The notes: generated from the letters alone by a model not told the origin. Numbered from the stretch's first letter, positions 1 through 9,413 are shown. The stretch is DNA of 64,000 bases from Asticcacaulis sp. AC460 (GCF_000495795.1 NZ_AWGD01000002.1:79029-143028); one strand, 5' to 3'. Translations and numbers: made by a program.

Positions 1-185
1 GCAAGGAAGTGGTGGAGGGGTATCTTTACCGGCAGTCGTGCCCGTTCCGTATCAGCCAGAATTGAGCTAATACGGAAGCCGAGCGGCGGCGACGTCTACA
101 GAATCCCCCTCCACCGCTTCCTTGCGCTGCGAGCGTATACGCTCTTGCTCACCCGGCCTCCCCACTTCGTAGGGAGGAGGGTGCG
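1..185. repeat. Intergenic inverted-repeat element at window edge
   Basis: A 20-bp arm at 1-20 pairs with 106-125 with one mismatch. Inside it, 45-52 pairs with 70-77 (8 bp). A perfect 14-bp palindrome lies at 131-144, and a CCTCCCC/GGGAGG hairpin at about 157-180. The last part (CCACCGCTTC, then CTCCCC...GGGAGG) resembles the elements at 34766-34845 and 62175-62335. No coding sequence is supported here. The purine-rich GGGAGGAGGG at the right end might double as a ribosome binding site for the next gene. Confidence 0.6.
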
Positions 186-209
186 TGCGGCTCCGTGTGG
201 GAATACTGG

Positions 210-1187
210 ATGAAGTTTTTAAAACTCGACGGGTTTGTCGCCGCCATGCTGGGGGCCGTGGTGCTGGGGCTGCTGCTCCCGCAGTTCGGCGCCAAGGGCG
301 GGATCCTGCACCTCGATATCGTCACGCAGATCGGCATCGCCCTGGTCTTCTTCCTGCACGGCGCCAACCTGTCGCCCCACGCCGTCAAGGCCGGCGCCGC
401 CAACTGGAAGCTGCACCTCTTCGTTCATGCCGCCACCTTCGTGCTGTTCCCGGCCATCGGGTTTGCCGTCTTTTTCGGAACCCAGGCCTTCCTGCCCCAG
501 GATGTCCGGCTGGGCTTCTTCTATCTCTGCGCCTTGCCGTCGACCATCTCGTCCTCGGTGGCCATGACCGCGTTGGGCAAAGGCAATGTCCCCGGCGCCG
601 TGTTCGACGCCACCCTGTCGGGCCTGATCGGCATGGTGGTCACGCCCTTCCTGGTCTCCATCGTCGTCAGCGCCGGCACAGGCCAGCATTTGCCGCTTCT
701 GCCCGCCATCCTCGACGTCGCCCTGAAACTGCTGCTCCCCTTCGCCGCCGGCCAGATGTTCCGCCCGCTGCTGAAAGACATCATCGCCCGCCACAAGAGT
801 TGGATCACCAAGGCTGACCGCACAGTGATCCTGCTGATCGTCTATGCCGCCTTCTGTGAGTCGACCCTGGCCGGGATCTGGACGCAGTATAATCCCCTGG
901 TTCTGCTGGGCATTCTTCTCATGGTCTCCGCCCTGCTGGCCATAGTTCTCACCGCCACCCGCTTCGCCGCCCGGGCTTTCCACTTCCCGCGCGAGGACGA
1001 GGTGGCCGCGGTTTTCTGCGGATCGAAAAAAAGCCTGGCCAACGGCGCGCCCATTGCCGCCGTTTTGTTTGCTGGACACCCGGCCATGGGCATGATCATG
1101 CTGCCCATCATGCTGTACCACCAATTGCAGCTTATCGTGTGCAGCATCCTGGCAAGGCGTTATGCCGACGCCGCCGAACGTCAGTAA
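210..1187 (+). CDS. Bile acid:sodium symporter family membrane protein (SBF-like)
   Basis: A hydrophobic protein of about 325 residues with roughly ten predicted membrane segments throughout. The opening MKFLKLDGFVAAMLGAVV and internal stretches such as ALPSTISSSVAMT and GSKKSLANGAPIA match the SBF-like (YfeH/PF13593-type) branch of the bile acid:Na+ symporter superfamily. Such proteins sit in the inner membrane and are presumed sodium-coupled carriers of organic anions; the substrate cannot be read from sequence. The ATG at 210 gives the family-typical N-terminus. A GTG at 195 in the same frame would add five residues (MWEYW) and lies 14 bases after GGAGG, so the start is unsettled. It appears to be a single-gene unit. 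Confidence 0.88.
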   Translation: MKFLKLDGFVAAMLGAVVLGLLLPQFGAKGGILHLDIVTQIGIALVFFLHGANLSPHAVKAGAANWKLHLFVHAATFVLFPAIGFAVFFGTQAFLPQDVRLGFFYLCALPSTISSSVAMTALGKGNVPGAVFDATLSGLIGMVVTPFLVSIVVSAGTGQHLPLLPAILDVALKLLLPFAAGQMFRPLLKDIIARHKSWITKADRTVILLIVYAAFCESTLAGIWTQYNPLVLLGILLMVSALLAIVLTATRFAARAFHFPREDEVAAVFCGSKKSLANGAPIAAVLFAGHPAMGMIMLPIMLYHQLQLIVCSILARRYADAAERQ

Positions 1188-1320
1188 AAAAGCGTAGACT
1201 TATTAAAACCTTATACGGCCCTGCGCGCTCCTTATTGGATGCTTATGGTACCGTCCATAGGGTCAATCGTCGGCAAACCGCAATGCGGTGGGCCGGTTGG
1301 ATAATGGGGACTGAGATCAT

Positions 1321-4300
1321 ATGACATTTTGGAAGAAGGCGGCGGCCGAAAGACAGTTTCGTAGCGACCTCGGGATTTCTCTTGGTCTCGCCCTGATTGC
1401 TGTCTTTTTTGTCGTCAGTGGCCTCGTGTCCTACGCCAGTCTCAGCAATCTCAACCGCAATATCACCCAGGTCACCGCCACTCACGACACAATCCAGGCG
1501 CTGAACAACACCCTGTCCCTGTTGAAGGACGCCGAAACAGGCGAAAGGGGTTTCGTGCTTACCGGCGACCCCAGCTATCTTGAGCCTTACAATTCCGCCA
1601 TTCCGGCGCTGGAACAACAGGTCATCACGCTTGAGCGTCAGGTCGCCAACCACCCCGAATTAAAGGACCGGATGGACCTTCTGCGGGCGCGTATCGACGT
1701 GCGCCTTGCGGAATTGGCCCAGGTCATCGGGGAATACCAGAGACAGGGTGAAGAGGCCGCGGTTCTCACCATCAAGACCAATCGCGGGAAGGCGTCGATG
1801 GACTCGATCCGCACGCTCATCGCGGACATGCAGGCGGAAGCCCGGCGCGAACGCGAAGAGCGCATCGGCGAACGCCAGCAGGCCTATATCACGACGGTCG
1901 TCAGTGTTGTTATTTCGTCGATCATCGGCGTCATTCTGTCCATCGCGATCACGTGGCTGATCAGCCGGACCGCCGCCGCGCGCCGCCGCAACGACTGGCT
2001 GCAGACCGGCCAGGCGTCCCTGAGCGCCGCCCTGCTGGGCGAACAGCGCGTGGATCAGCTGGCGAAGAACGCCCTGGCCAACCTGGCCAAATATACCGAA
2101 GCCCATGCAGGCGCCTTCTATGCCGCCGACGGCAGCACCTACAAGCGTGTCGCGACCTACGGGGTCCCCGTCGATGACGATGTGCCGGCAAGCTTCAGCC
2201 GCGGCCAGAGCCTGCTGGGCCAGGCGGTGGCGGAGGGCAGCATCATGGTGGTCAACGACATCGCCGACAGCCACCTGACCGCCGGCGCCGCCCTGGGCCA
2301 GTGGCGGCCGCGCCATGTCGTCATCCTGCCGGCCAAGTCCGACGGCATGATCGAGGCCGTGGTCGAACTGGGCTTCCTGCATGCCTATCCGCCGGCCACG
2401 ACCGAACTGCTGGAGCGTGCGTCCGAGGTGATCAGCGTCGCCGTCCGGTCGGCCAATTACCGCGCGTCCCTGCAGAATTTCCTGGAAGAGACCCAGCGCC
2501 AGTCGGAAGAACTGCAGAGCCAGAGCGAAGAACTGCGCGTCAACAACGAAGAGCTGGAAGAACAAAGCCGCGCCCTCAAGGAATCGCATGTCCGCCTGGA
2601 GCAGCAGCAGGCCGAACTGGAACAGACCAATACCCAGTTGGAGGAACAGGCGGCGCAACTGGAGGCCCAGCGCGACGACCTCAGCCGCGCCAAGGACGAG
2701 GTCGACCAGAAGGCGCGCGAACTGGAACAGTCCAGCCGTTACAAGTCCGACTTCCTGGCCAACATGTCGCACGAACTGCGCACACCGCTGAATTCGTCGC
2801 TGATCCTGGCCAAGTTGCTCAGTGACAATTCGGAGGGCAACCTCAGCGAGGAACAGGTCGAATTTGCCCGCACCATCCAGTCGTCGGGCAACGACCTGCT
2901 GGCTTTGATCAACGATATCCTGGACCTGTCCAAGATCGAGGCCGGCCAGATGGAGATCCATCCGGAAAGCGTGTCGCTGAAACGGTTAGCTTCGGATATG
3001 GAGCGCGTCTTCACCCCCATCGCCAACCAGAAGGGGCTGAAGATGACCGCCCGCCTGGGCGAAGGCGTACCCGAAACCGTCACCACCGATCGCCAGCGCC
3101 TGGAACAGGTGCTCAAGAACCTGCTGAGCAATGCCTGCAAGTTTACCGAGAACGGCACCGTCGAACTGGCCATACTGAAGGAAAGCGATGGCATTGTCTT
3201 CGCCGTCAAGGATACGGGAATCGGGATTTCGGCGGAGCATCAGCACCAGGTTTTCGACGCCTTCCGCCAGGCCGACGGTACGATCAGCCGCAAGTACGGC
3301 GGCACCGGACTGGGTCTGTCGATCTCGCGTGAGCTGTCGCGTCTGCTGGGCGGAAAGCTTTCGGTGATCAGTCAGTTGGGCCGTGGCTCGACCTTCAGCC
3401 TGTCCCTGCCCCTGGCCTATGACTTGGGCCACGTCGAAAACCACATCGACACCCGGGTCGCACCGGCGCCGCAACCGGCCGTCTTGCCTCAGCCCGTCGT
3501 CGACCTGGCGACCGCCATCAAACCGCGACCCGGCGTCCAGGACGACCGCGACAAGATCACAACCGGCGCCCGCAGCATCCTTGTGGTCGAGGACGATCCC
3601 GCCTTTGCCCGCATCCTGTACGACCTGGCCCACGATCTCGACTTCCTGTGCCTGGTCGCCCATACGGCCGAAGACGCCATGGCAACGGCGCGGCAATATA
3701 CGCCGTCGGCCATCGTGCTGGACGTTGGCCTGCCCGACCACTCGGGCCTGTCGGTTCTGGACCGGTTGAAGCGCGACGTCCGCACCCGCCATATCCCCGT
3801 CCACGTGGTTTCCGCCGGCGACTATGCCCATACCGCCCTGTCCCTGGGCGCCGTTGGCTACATGCTGAAACCGGTCAAGCGCGAGGAACTGGTCGACGCC
3901 TTCAAGGGCCTGGAGGCGCGCCTGGACCAGCAGATGCGCCATGTTCTGATCGTCGAGGACGACGAGGTTCAGCGCAAGGCTATGTGCAAGCTTTTGCAGT
4001 CCCAGGACGTCGAATGCGTCGCCGTCGGCACCGCCGCCGAATGTCTGGAAAAGCTCAAGGAACAGACCTTTGACTGCATGGTTCTGGACCTGTCCCTGCC
4101 CGACGCCTCGGGTTATTCGCTCCTGGAGACCCTGTCGCAGGAGGAGGCCTACGCCTTCCCACCGGTCATCGTCTATACCGGGCGCGACATCTCCTATGAC
4201 GACGAACAGCGCCTGCGCCGCTATTCACGCTCGATCATCATCAAGGGCGCCAAGTCGCCTGAGCGCCTGCTGGATGAGGTGACGCTGTTCCTGCACCAGG

Positions 4301-4755
4301 TGGTGTCGGAGCTGTCGCCCGAACAGCAAAAACTGCTCAAGAAGGCCAAGCACCGCGACGCCATGCTGGAAGGCCGCCGCATCCTGCTGGTCGAGGACGA
4401 TGTCCGCAATGTCTACGCCGTCACCAACATCTTCGAACCCCTGGGCGCGGTCATGTCGATCGCCCGCAATGGCCGCGAGGCGCTGGAGGTGCTGGAGGGC
4501 GTCCAGGGCGATCCGAGCCAGGCCATTGACCTGGTGCTGATGGACGTGATGATGCCGGAGATGGACGGCCTGACGGCGACCAAGAAGATTCGCGAGAAAA
4601 AGGACTGGAAGAAGCTGCCAGTCATTATGCTGACCGCCAAGGCCATGAAGGACGATCAGGAGCGTTGCATCGAAGCCGGAGCCAATGACTACATGGCCAA
4701 GCCGCTCGATGTCGACAAGCTGGTATCGCTGGTGCGGGTATGGATGCCGAAGTAA
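1321..4755 (+). CDS. Membrane hybrid histidine kinase, CHASE3-GAF-HisKA-HATPase-REC-REC-REC
   Basis: 1144 residues. Two membrane segments (about 20-42 and 190-215) flank a periplasmic CHASE3 sensor (about 45-185, with the typical DAETGERGFVLTGD). A cytoplasmic GAF-like domain (about 225-385) is followed by a Gln/Glu-rich coiled coil (about 390-475). HisKA carries phospho-acceptor H484 in SHELRTPL, and the ATPase domain (about 590-700) has an N box near residue 604. Three receivers follow with intact aspartates D801, D923 and D1075. The gene ends inside cheR (16-base overlap), so it heads a coupled sensory operon. Multiple receivers suggest a phosphorelay hub. The signal is unknown. The coiled coil, kinase core and triple receiver closely resemble the end of the poly-HAMP kinase at 51397-57147. 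Confidence 0.95.
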   Translation: MTFWKKAAAERQFRSDLGISLGLALIAVFFVVSGLVSYASLSNLNRNITQVTATHDTIQALNNTLSLLKDAETGERGFVLTGDPSYLEPYNSAIPALEQQVITLERQVANHPELKDRMDLLRARIDVRLAELAQVIGEYQRQGEEAAVLTIKTNRGKASMDSIRTLIADMQAEARREREERIGERQQAYITTVVSVVISSIIGVILSIAITWLISRTAAARRRNDWLQTGQASLSAALLGEQRVDQLAKNALANLAKYTEAHAGAFYAADGSTYKRVATYGVPVDDDVPASFSRGQSLLGQAVAEGSIMVVNDIADSHLTAGAALGQWRPRHVVILPAKSDGMIEAVVELGFLHAYPPATTELLERASEVISVAVRSANYRASLQNFLEETQRQSEELQSQSEELRVNNEELEEQSRALKESHVRLEQQQAELEQTNTQLEEQAAQLEAQRDDLSRAKDEVDQKARELEQSSRYKSDFLANMSHELRTPLNSSLILAKLLSDNSEGNLSEEQVEFARTIQSSGNDLLALINDILDLSKIEAGQMEIHPESVSLKRLASDMERVFTPIANQKGLKMTARLGEGVPETVTTDRQRLEQVLKNLLSNACKFTENGTVELAILKESDGIVFAVKDTGIGISAEHQHQVFDAFRQADGTISRKYGGTGLGLSISRELSRLLGGKLSVISQLGRGSTFSLSLPLAYDLGHVENHIDTRVAPAPQPAVLPQPVVDLATAIKPRPGVQDDRDKITTGARSILVVEDDPAFARILYDLAHDLDFLCLVAHTAEDAMATARQYTPSAIVLDVGLPDHSGLSVLDRLKRDVRTRHIPVHVVSAGDYAHTALSLGAVGYMLKPVKREELVDAFKGLEARLDQQMRHVLIVEDDEVQRKAMCKLLQSQDVECVAVGTAAECLEKLKEQTFDCMVLDLSLPDASGYSLLETLSQEEAYAFPPVIVYTGRDISYDDEQRLRRYSRSIIIKGAKSPERLLDEVTLFLHQVVSELSPEQQKLLKKAKHRDAMLEGRRILLVEDDVRNVYAVTNIFEPLGAVMSIARNGREALEVLEGVQGDPSQAIDLVLMDVMMPEMDGLTATKKIREKKDWKKLPVIMLTAKAMKDDQERCIEAGANDYMAKPLDVDKLVSLVRVWMPK

Positions 4756-5600
4756 ACGCAGGCGGACATGAACCGGCGGGGCGGACAGACGAGATCGAAA
4801 TCCGTCTGCTGCTGGAGGCTGTCTTCCAGAAGTATCACTACGACTTCCGCGGCTATGCCATGGCCTCGATCAAGCGCCGTCTGAACCAGGCCAAGGCTGC
4901 CTTCGGCTGCGCCACCATCTCGGCCCTGCAGAACCGCGTGCTGCACGAACCGGAACTGATGGCGCAGTTGCTGCCGTTTCTGACCGTCCAGGTCAGCGAG
5001 CTATTCCGAGACCCGCAGTATTTCCGCATGCTGCGCGAAAAGGTCATTCCGCACCTGATGACCTATCCGTCGCTGAAGGTGTGGGTCGCCGGCTGTTCCA
5101 GCGGCGAGGAACTCTACTCCCTGGCCATCCTGTTCCGCGAGGAAGGCCTGGAACAACGCACCCTGTTTTACGCCACCGACATCAATCCCGAAGCGCTGAA
5201 AAAGGCCGAGGCCGGCATCTACAGCCTGGACCGCATGAAGCTGTTCACCGAGAACCACCGCCTGTCGGGCGGCAAGTCGTCGCTGTCGGACTATTACCGC
5301 ACCGCCTATGGCGCGGCGGTGTTCGACAAAAGCTTGCGCAAGAACTGCGTCTTTTCCGACCACAGCCTGGCCACCGATGCGGTCTTCGCCGAGACCCACC
5401 TGTGCTCATGCCGCAACGTCCTGATCTATTTCGACCGCGCCCTTCAAGACCGCGCCATCGGCCTGTTCAAGTCGTCGCTGATCCGCAAGGGGTTCTTAGG
5501 CCTGGGCGCCAAGGAAACCCTGCGGTTCTCGCACCATTCCGAAGCCTTCTCCGATTTCGCGCGCGAGGAGCGCATATACCAGAAGCGGGACCTGTCATGA
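4740..5600 (+). CDS. cheR: CheR-type SAM-dependent protein methyltransferase
   Basis: 286 residues. An N-terminal helical CheR_N-like part (about 20-90) is followed by a Rossmann methyltransferase domain with the SAM-binding GCSSGEE at 118-124 and SCRNVLIYFD further on. CheR proteins methylate glutamates of chemoreceptors. There is no receptor, CheA or CheW in this window, so the target is open; the coiled coils of the flanking kinases are candidates (inference). The ATG at 4740 lies within the last codons of the upstream kinase, and the stop overlaps the cheB start (ATGA), so all three are probably translated together. Confidence 0.93.
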   Translation: MDAEVNAGGHEPAGRTDEIEIRLLLEAVFQKYHYDFRGYAMASIKRRLNQAKAAFGCATISALQNRVLHEPELMAQLLPFLTVQVSELFRDPQYFRMLREKVIPHLMTYPSLKVWVAGCSSGEELYSLAILFREEGLEQRTLFYATDINPEALKKAEAGIYSLDRMKLFTENHRLSGGKSSLSDYYRTAYGAAVFDKSLRKNCVFSDHSLATDAVFAETHLCSCRNVLIYFDRALQDRAIGLFKSSLIRKGFLGLGAKETLRFSHHSEAFSDFAREERIYQKRDLS

Positions 5601-6196
5601 AGAAGGCCGTCACCCAGGACCATCCGGCGGAAGCTATCGTTATCGGCGCGTCGGCGGGCGGGGTCGAAGCCCTGTCGGCCATCCTGCCGCGCCTGCCGGC
5701 CGACTATCCCCTGCCGGTCATGGTGGTCATCCACCTGCCGCCCGACCGCAGGAGTCTGATGGCCGACCTGTTCGATGCCAAGTGCGCTATGAACGTGCGC
5801 GAGGCCGACGACAAGGAGCCGATCGAACGCGGCACCATCTATTTCGCCCCCTCCGACTACCACCTGCTGGTCGAAACCGACCGCCGCCTGAGTTTGTCCA
5901 GTGAGGAACCCGTGCTGTTTTCGCGTCCCGCCATCGACATCCTGTTCGAAACCGCCGCCGACGCCTATGGCCCTGCCCTGGTCGGCGTCATCCTCAGCGG
6001 CGCCAACGAAGACGGCGCCGCGGGGCTGAAGGCCGTGCGCGCCGCCGGCGGCCAGGCCATCATCCAGTCGCCGGACCAGGCCCGGGCGCCTGACATGCCG
6101 CGCGCGGCGGGTGGAGCGGTCCCGGATGCCCACGTCCTATCACTGGACGCGATTGCCGACCATCTTTTGGCGCTTCACCGCGCGGGGGTATCATGA
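5597..6196 (+). CDS. cheB: Stand-alone CheB methylesterase/deamidase catalytic domain
   Basis: 199 residues from the ATG that overlaps the cheR stop. The open frame extends far upstream as an antiphase reading of cheR, but the protein starts here. The catalytic triad is visible: S19 in GASAGG, H46 in VVIHLPP and D139 in SGANEDGA. The N-terminal receiver domain of classical CheB is missing, so it cannot be activated by CheA in the usual way; control may come from the receivers in the neighbouring kinases (inference). CheB removes methyl groups added by CheR. The stop overlaps the start of the next kinase (ATGA). Confidence 0.93.
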   Translation: MKKAVTQDHPAEAIVIGASAGGVEALSAILPRLPADYPLPVMVVIHLPPDRRSLMADLFDAKCAMNVREADDKEPIERGTIYFAPSDYHLLVETDRRLSLSSEEPVLFSRPAIDILFETAADAYGPALVGVILSGANEDGAAGLKAVRAAGGQAIIQSPDQARAPDMPRAAGGAVPDAHVLSLDAIADHLLALHRAGVS

Positions 6197-7815
6197 CTGC
6201 CATGCCGACCCATCTGACCACCGTCACGCCGGTGAACCTGCTTCTGGTCGACGACCGGCCGGAGAACCTGAAATCGCTGGAGGCCCTGCTGCGGCGGGAA
6301 GGCCTGAACATGCTGACGGCCCGTTCCGGCAACGAGGCGCTGGAAATCCTGCTTAAGCACGATGTCGCCCTGGCCCTGCTGGATGTCATGATGCCGGACA
6401 TGGACGGCTTCGAACTGGCCGAGCTGATGCGCGGTAATGAGCGCACTCGCCGCATCCCGATCATGTTCCTGACGGCAGGGAGCACCGACCGGACCCGCCG
6501 CTTTCGCGGCTATGAGGCCGGCGCCGTCGACTTCCTCGAAAAGCCGCTGGAGCCCGACGTGCTGCGCTCCAAGGTGGCGGTGTTCTGCGAGCTGTACCTG
6601 CAACGCCAGCAGATCGCCGTCCAGCGCGACAACCTCAAGGCCTTTGCCGAGGAAAACCTGCGCCTGCTCAAGGAAAGCCGCAAATACGCCAACGCGCTGA
6701 AGGAGGCCGATCAGCGCAAGGACGAGTTCCTGGCAACCCTGGCACATGAGCTGCGCAACCCCCTGGCCCCCATCCGCAACGGTCTGCAGATCCTGCGCAT
6801 GTCGCCCGACGGCGAACGCGCCGACTCGGTGCGCGACATGATGGACCGGCAACTGACCCACCTGGTCCGGCTGATCGACGACCTGCTGGACGTGTCGCGG
6901 GTCAGCCGCGGCAAGATCGACCTGCGCCTGGAGCGCGTCGCCGTCCAGGAAGCGATCGCCGCCGCGCTGGAAGCGAGCAAGCCGCTGATCGACGCCGGCG
7001 GGCACGCCTTGACCGTAGAGATGTCGCAAACACCGCTATGGGTCGACGGCGATCTGACGCGTCTGGCCCAGATCGTGTCAAACCTGCTCAACAACGCCGC
7101 CAAATATACCCCGCAAGGCGGCAAGATCGCGCTCAGCGTCACCGAAAGCGCAGGACGGATCGAAATCCGCGTCAGGGACACCGGCGTCGGTATAGAGCCC
7201 GACATGTTGCCCAAGGTGTTCGAACTGTTCACCCAGGTCGACCAGCACCTCGACCGGTCCCAGGGCGGCTTGGGGATCGGCCTGGCCCTGGTGCAGAAGC
7301 TGGTCGAAATGCATCGCGGCACCACCGTGGCTTCCAGCGATGGCGTGGGCCAGGGCAGCACCTTTACCGTACGCCTGCCGATGGCGCCCGAGCCGGGTGA
7401 AGCGCGCCCCGACGGTCGCGACGCCGAGGCCAGCCCGAAACCGCTGGACGTGCTGATCGTCGACGACAATACCGACTCCGCCGACACCACGCGGTGGATG
7501 CTGGAGCTGATCGGCCATCGCCCGCGCGTCGAAAACAGCGGCCTCGCGGCGCTGGAGGCGGCGCGGAAACAACAGCCCGACGTGGTGCTGCTGGACATCG
7601 GCATGCCCGGTATGGACGGCTACGAGGTGTGCCGGCAGTTGCGCGCCCTGCCGGGCGGCGGCGACCTGGTCATCATCGCCCAGACCGGCTGGGGCCAGGA
7701 AAGCGACCGCCGCCAGGCCTTCGATGCCGGCTTCGACCATCACGTCACCAAGCCGGTGAGTCTGGACCTGCTCAATCGCGTGCTGAACGAGGCCGGCGAA
7801 CCGCGTGACATTTGA
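6193..7815 (+). CDS. Soluble hybrid histidine kinase, REC-HisKA-HATPase-REC
   Basis: 540 residues with no membrane segment. An N-terminal receiver (about 10-125, D64 in LLDVMMPDMDG, with the usual KP near 120) is joined by a coiled coil to HisKA with H185 in AHELRNPL. An ATPase domain (about 290-395) and a C-terminal receiver (about 420-535, D468) follow. The N-terminal receiver suggests that another kinase, plausibly the one at 1321-4755, switches this one on. The start overlaps the cheB stop by ATGA. It is closely similar in order and motifs to the kinase at 49338-51392. No DNA-binding output is present in the cluster, so the final target is unknown. Confidence 0.94.
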   Translation: MTAMPTHLTTVTPVNLLLVDDRPENLKSLEALLRREGLNMLTARSGNEALEILLKHDVALALLDVMMPDMDGFELAELMRGNERTRRIPIMFLTAGSTDRTRRFRGYEAGAVDFLEKPLEPDVLRSKVAVFCELYLQRQQIAVQRDNLKAFAEENLRLLKESRKYANALKEADQRKDEFLATLAHELRNPLAPIRNGLQILRMSPDGERADSVRDMMDRQLTHLVRLIDDLLDVSRVSRGKIDLRLERVAVQEAIAAALEASKPLIDAGGHALTVEMSQTPLWVDGDLTRLAQIVSNLLNNAAKYTPQGGKIALSVTESAGRIEIRVRDTGVGIEPDMLPKVFELFTQVDQHLDRSQGGLGIGLALVQKLVEMHRGTTVASSDGVGQGSTFTVRLPMAPEPGEARPDGRDAEASPKPLDVLIVDDNTDSADTTRWMLELIGHRPRVENSGLAALEAARKQQPDVVLLDIGMPGMDGYEVCRQLRALPGGGDLVIIAQTGWGQESDRRQAFDAGFDHHVTKPVSLDLLNRVLNEAGEPRDI

Positions 7816-7974
7816 TCGGCTGACCGACGAGAAAAATCATACTTACTTTTTTTTTACAAAACTTTAGGCCGAACGCCGCTTAACCCTTATTATAAAAAAT
7901 TCATTGTGTTCTGGCGCCGGGGAAGATTTTTTGGGCGCACAGGGCAAGCAAAGTGACACAACACCTAGGCAGAA

Positions 7975-8403
7975 ATGGGGACCGCCATGGCTGATGGCTC
8001 CGGCGGAAATTCGGTCATGCGGGTCATGATCATCGAGGACAATGAGGCTTTGGCCCAGACCACAGGATGGCTGGTCGAGATGCTGGGCTACGATTACCGT
8101 CTGGCCCTGTCGCCGAAACAGGCGATCGAGGACGTCAAGGGCTATCGTCCCGACGTTATCATGATGGATCTGGGCCTGCCCGGGATGAGCGGCTATGACC
8201 TGTGCCGCCTGCTGCGTCAGGACCAGGACCTGAAGGACACGGTCTTTATTGCCCAGACGGGATGGGGCGAGGCCGAACACCGCCGCCTGACGGCCGAGGC
8301 CGGCTTCCACCATCACCTGGTCAAGCCGCTGTATCTCGAAGCGCTGCAGGATTTGCTGGGCAGCATCGAAAAGAGTTTGCACAAGGCGACGGTTGAAAAG
8401 TAA
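7975..8403 (+). CDS. Single-domain response regulator (receiver only)
   Basis: 142 residues from the ATG at 7975, or 138 from the ATG at 7987, which has GGGGAC just before it and may be the real start. One receiver domain fills the protein: acidic pair ED in IIEDNEAL, phospho-acceptor aspartate in IMMDLGLPG (D61 from the second start), and KP in LVKPLYLEA. There is no output domain, so it likely shuttles phosphate or binds a partner. It is separated from the kinase operon by 159 bases and may have its own promoter. Its receiver resembles the C-terminal receiver of the preceding kinase (shared IAQTGWG), suggesting descent from it. Confidence 0.9.
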   Translation: MGTAMADGSGGNSVMRVMIIEDNEALAQTTGWLVEMLGYDYRLALSPKQAIEDVKGYRPDVIMMDLGLPGMSGYDLCRLLRQDQDLKDTVFIAQTGWGEAEHRRLTAEAGFHHHLVKPLYLEALQDLLGSIEKSLHKATVEK

Positions 8404-8409
8404 CCTGGT

Positions 8410-8438
8410 TTGACAGAGATTCTGTAATCGATTACAAA
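8410..8438 (+). promoter_or_regulatory. Promoter with overlapping LacI-family-type operator
   Basis: TTGACA at 8410-8415 and TACAAA at 8433-8438 are separated by 17 bases and form a plausible sigma-70-type promoter. A perfect 14-bp palindrome, TGTAATCGATTACA, at 8423-8436 covers the spacer and part of the -10 box. Palindromes with a central CG of this form are typical operators of LacI/GalR-family sugar repressors. Binding here would block polymerase, so the downstream sugar isomerase-like gene is probably sugar-inducible. No LacI-family gene lies in the window. Confidence 0.65.
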
Positions 8439-8481
8439 AATCCCCGCATAAAGCATAAACAAGTGTTGCAGGGATCATTTC

Positions 8482-9408
8482 ATGACATTCAGGTTCGAAA
8501 CGACGCGCCGCGGCATGCTGCTGAGCGCTATGGCCTTTGGTGGGCTGGCCGCGTGCAGCAAGCCCCAGGATAATCCGGCGCCGGCCTCTGCCGGCCTGAC
8601 CGCCTCCTGGCCGCTGGGCATCCAGCTGTGGACGGTCAATGCTGAACTGGACAAGGACATTCCTGGCACGCTGAAGGCGATCAAGGACTTAGGCTTCGAG
8701 CTGATCGAGACCGCCGGTGTGCGCGGCGCCTCGCCGGCCGAATACCGCAAGCAGATCGAGGATGCCGGCCTGAAGATCCGTTCGGCCCACACCAACATGT
8801 CCAAGCTGATCGACGGTTTCGACAAGGAAATCGCCGACGCCGTGGCGCTGGGGGCAGAATGGCTGGTGGCGTCGTCACCCAAGCCGGGCGCCAATTTCGA
8901 TCCGAAGAAGGACTGGGTCGTGGCCATGACCGAGTCCATGAACGCCGACCAGTGGAAGTTCAACGCCGACCACATCAACAAGATGGCGCCCAAGGTCAAG
9001 GCGGCCGGCCTGAAGTTCGCCTATCACAACCACCCGATGGAATTCAAAGACCTGGGCGGTGGCCAGACCGGTGAAGACATCCTGGTCTCGGCGGCGCCGG
9101 CGGATCAACTGCGCCTGGAGCTGGATATCGGTTGGGTGGCGGTCGGCGGTGCCGATCCGGCGGCGACCATCCGCAAATATGCCGACCGGGTCGACCTGCT
9201 GCACATCAAGGACATGATCCAGGATCCGGCAGAAGCTTCGGGCTGGCGCTCGGTCGAGGTCGGCGCGGGCGTGGTCAAGTGGGCCGAAGTCTTCGCGGCG
9301 GCCAAGGAGGTCGGCGTCAAGGCCTGGTTCGTCGAACAGGAAGCCCCATACAAGAAGCCGATCCTGACCTCGCTGGCCGAGAGCGTGACGCATCTGCGCA
9401 AGCTGTAA
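8482..9408 (+). CDS. Exported sugar phosphate isomerase/epimerase-like TIM-barrel lipoprotein
   Basis: 308 residues. The N-terminus has a twin-arginine motif (TTRRGMLL) and a hydrophobic stretch ending in the lipobox-like GLAAC, so the protein is probably Tat-exported and lipid-anchored. The mature part is an AP-endonuclease-2/xylose-isomerase-like TIM barrel (PLGIQLWTVN, ELDIGWVAVGG, LLHIKDM). Relatives act on sugars or keto-sugars, some in 3-keto-glycoside processing with DUF1080 enzymes such as the one at 62449-63222. The exact reaction cannot be told. A LacI-type operator sits 45 bases upstream of the start. Confidence 0.88.
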   Translation: MTFRFETTRRGMLLSAMAFGGLAACSKPQDNPAPASAGLTASWPLGIQLWTVNAELDKDIPGTLKAIKDLGFELIETAGVRGASPAEYRKQIEDAGLKIRSAHTNMSKLIDGFDKEIADAVALGAEWLVASSPKPGANFDPKKDWVVAMTESMNADQWKFNADHINKMAPKVKAAGLKFAYHNHPMEFKDLGGGQTGEDILVSAAPADQLRLELDIGWVAVGGADPAATIRKYADRVDLLHIKDMIQDPAEASGWRSVEVGAGVVKWAEVFAAAKEVGVKAWFVEQEAPYKKPILTSLAESVTHLRKL

Positions 9409-9413
9409 CCTTT

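Noticed and set aside
219..1124. Long antisense open frame opposite the symporter gene
   Set aside because: High-GC shadow; its product is low-complexity and Gly/Gln/Asp-rich, while the opposite strand encodes a clear membrane protein family.
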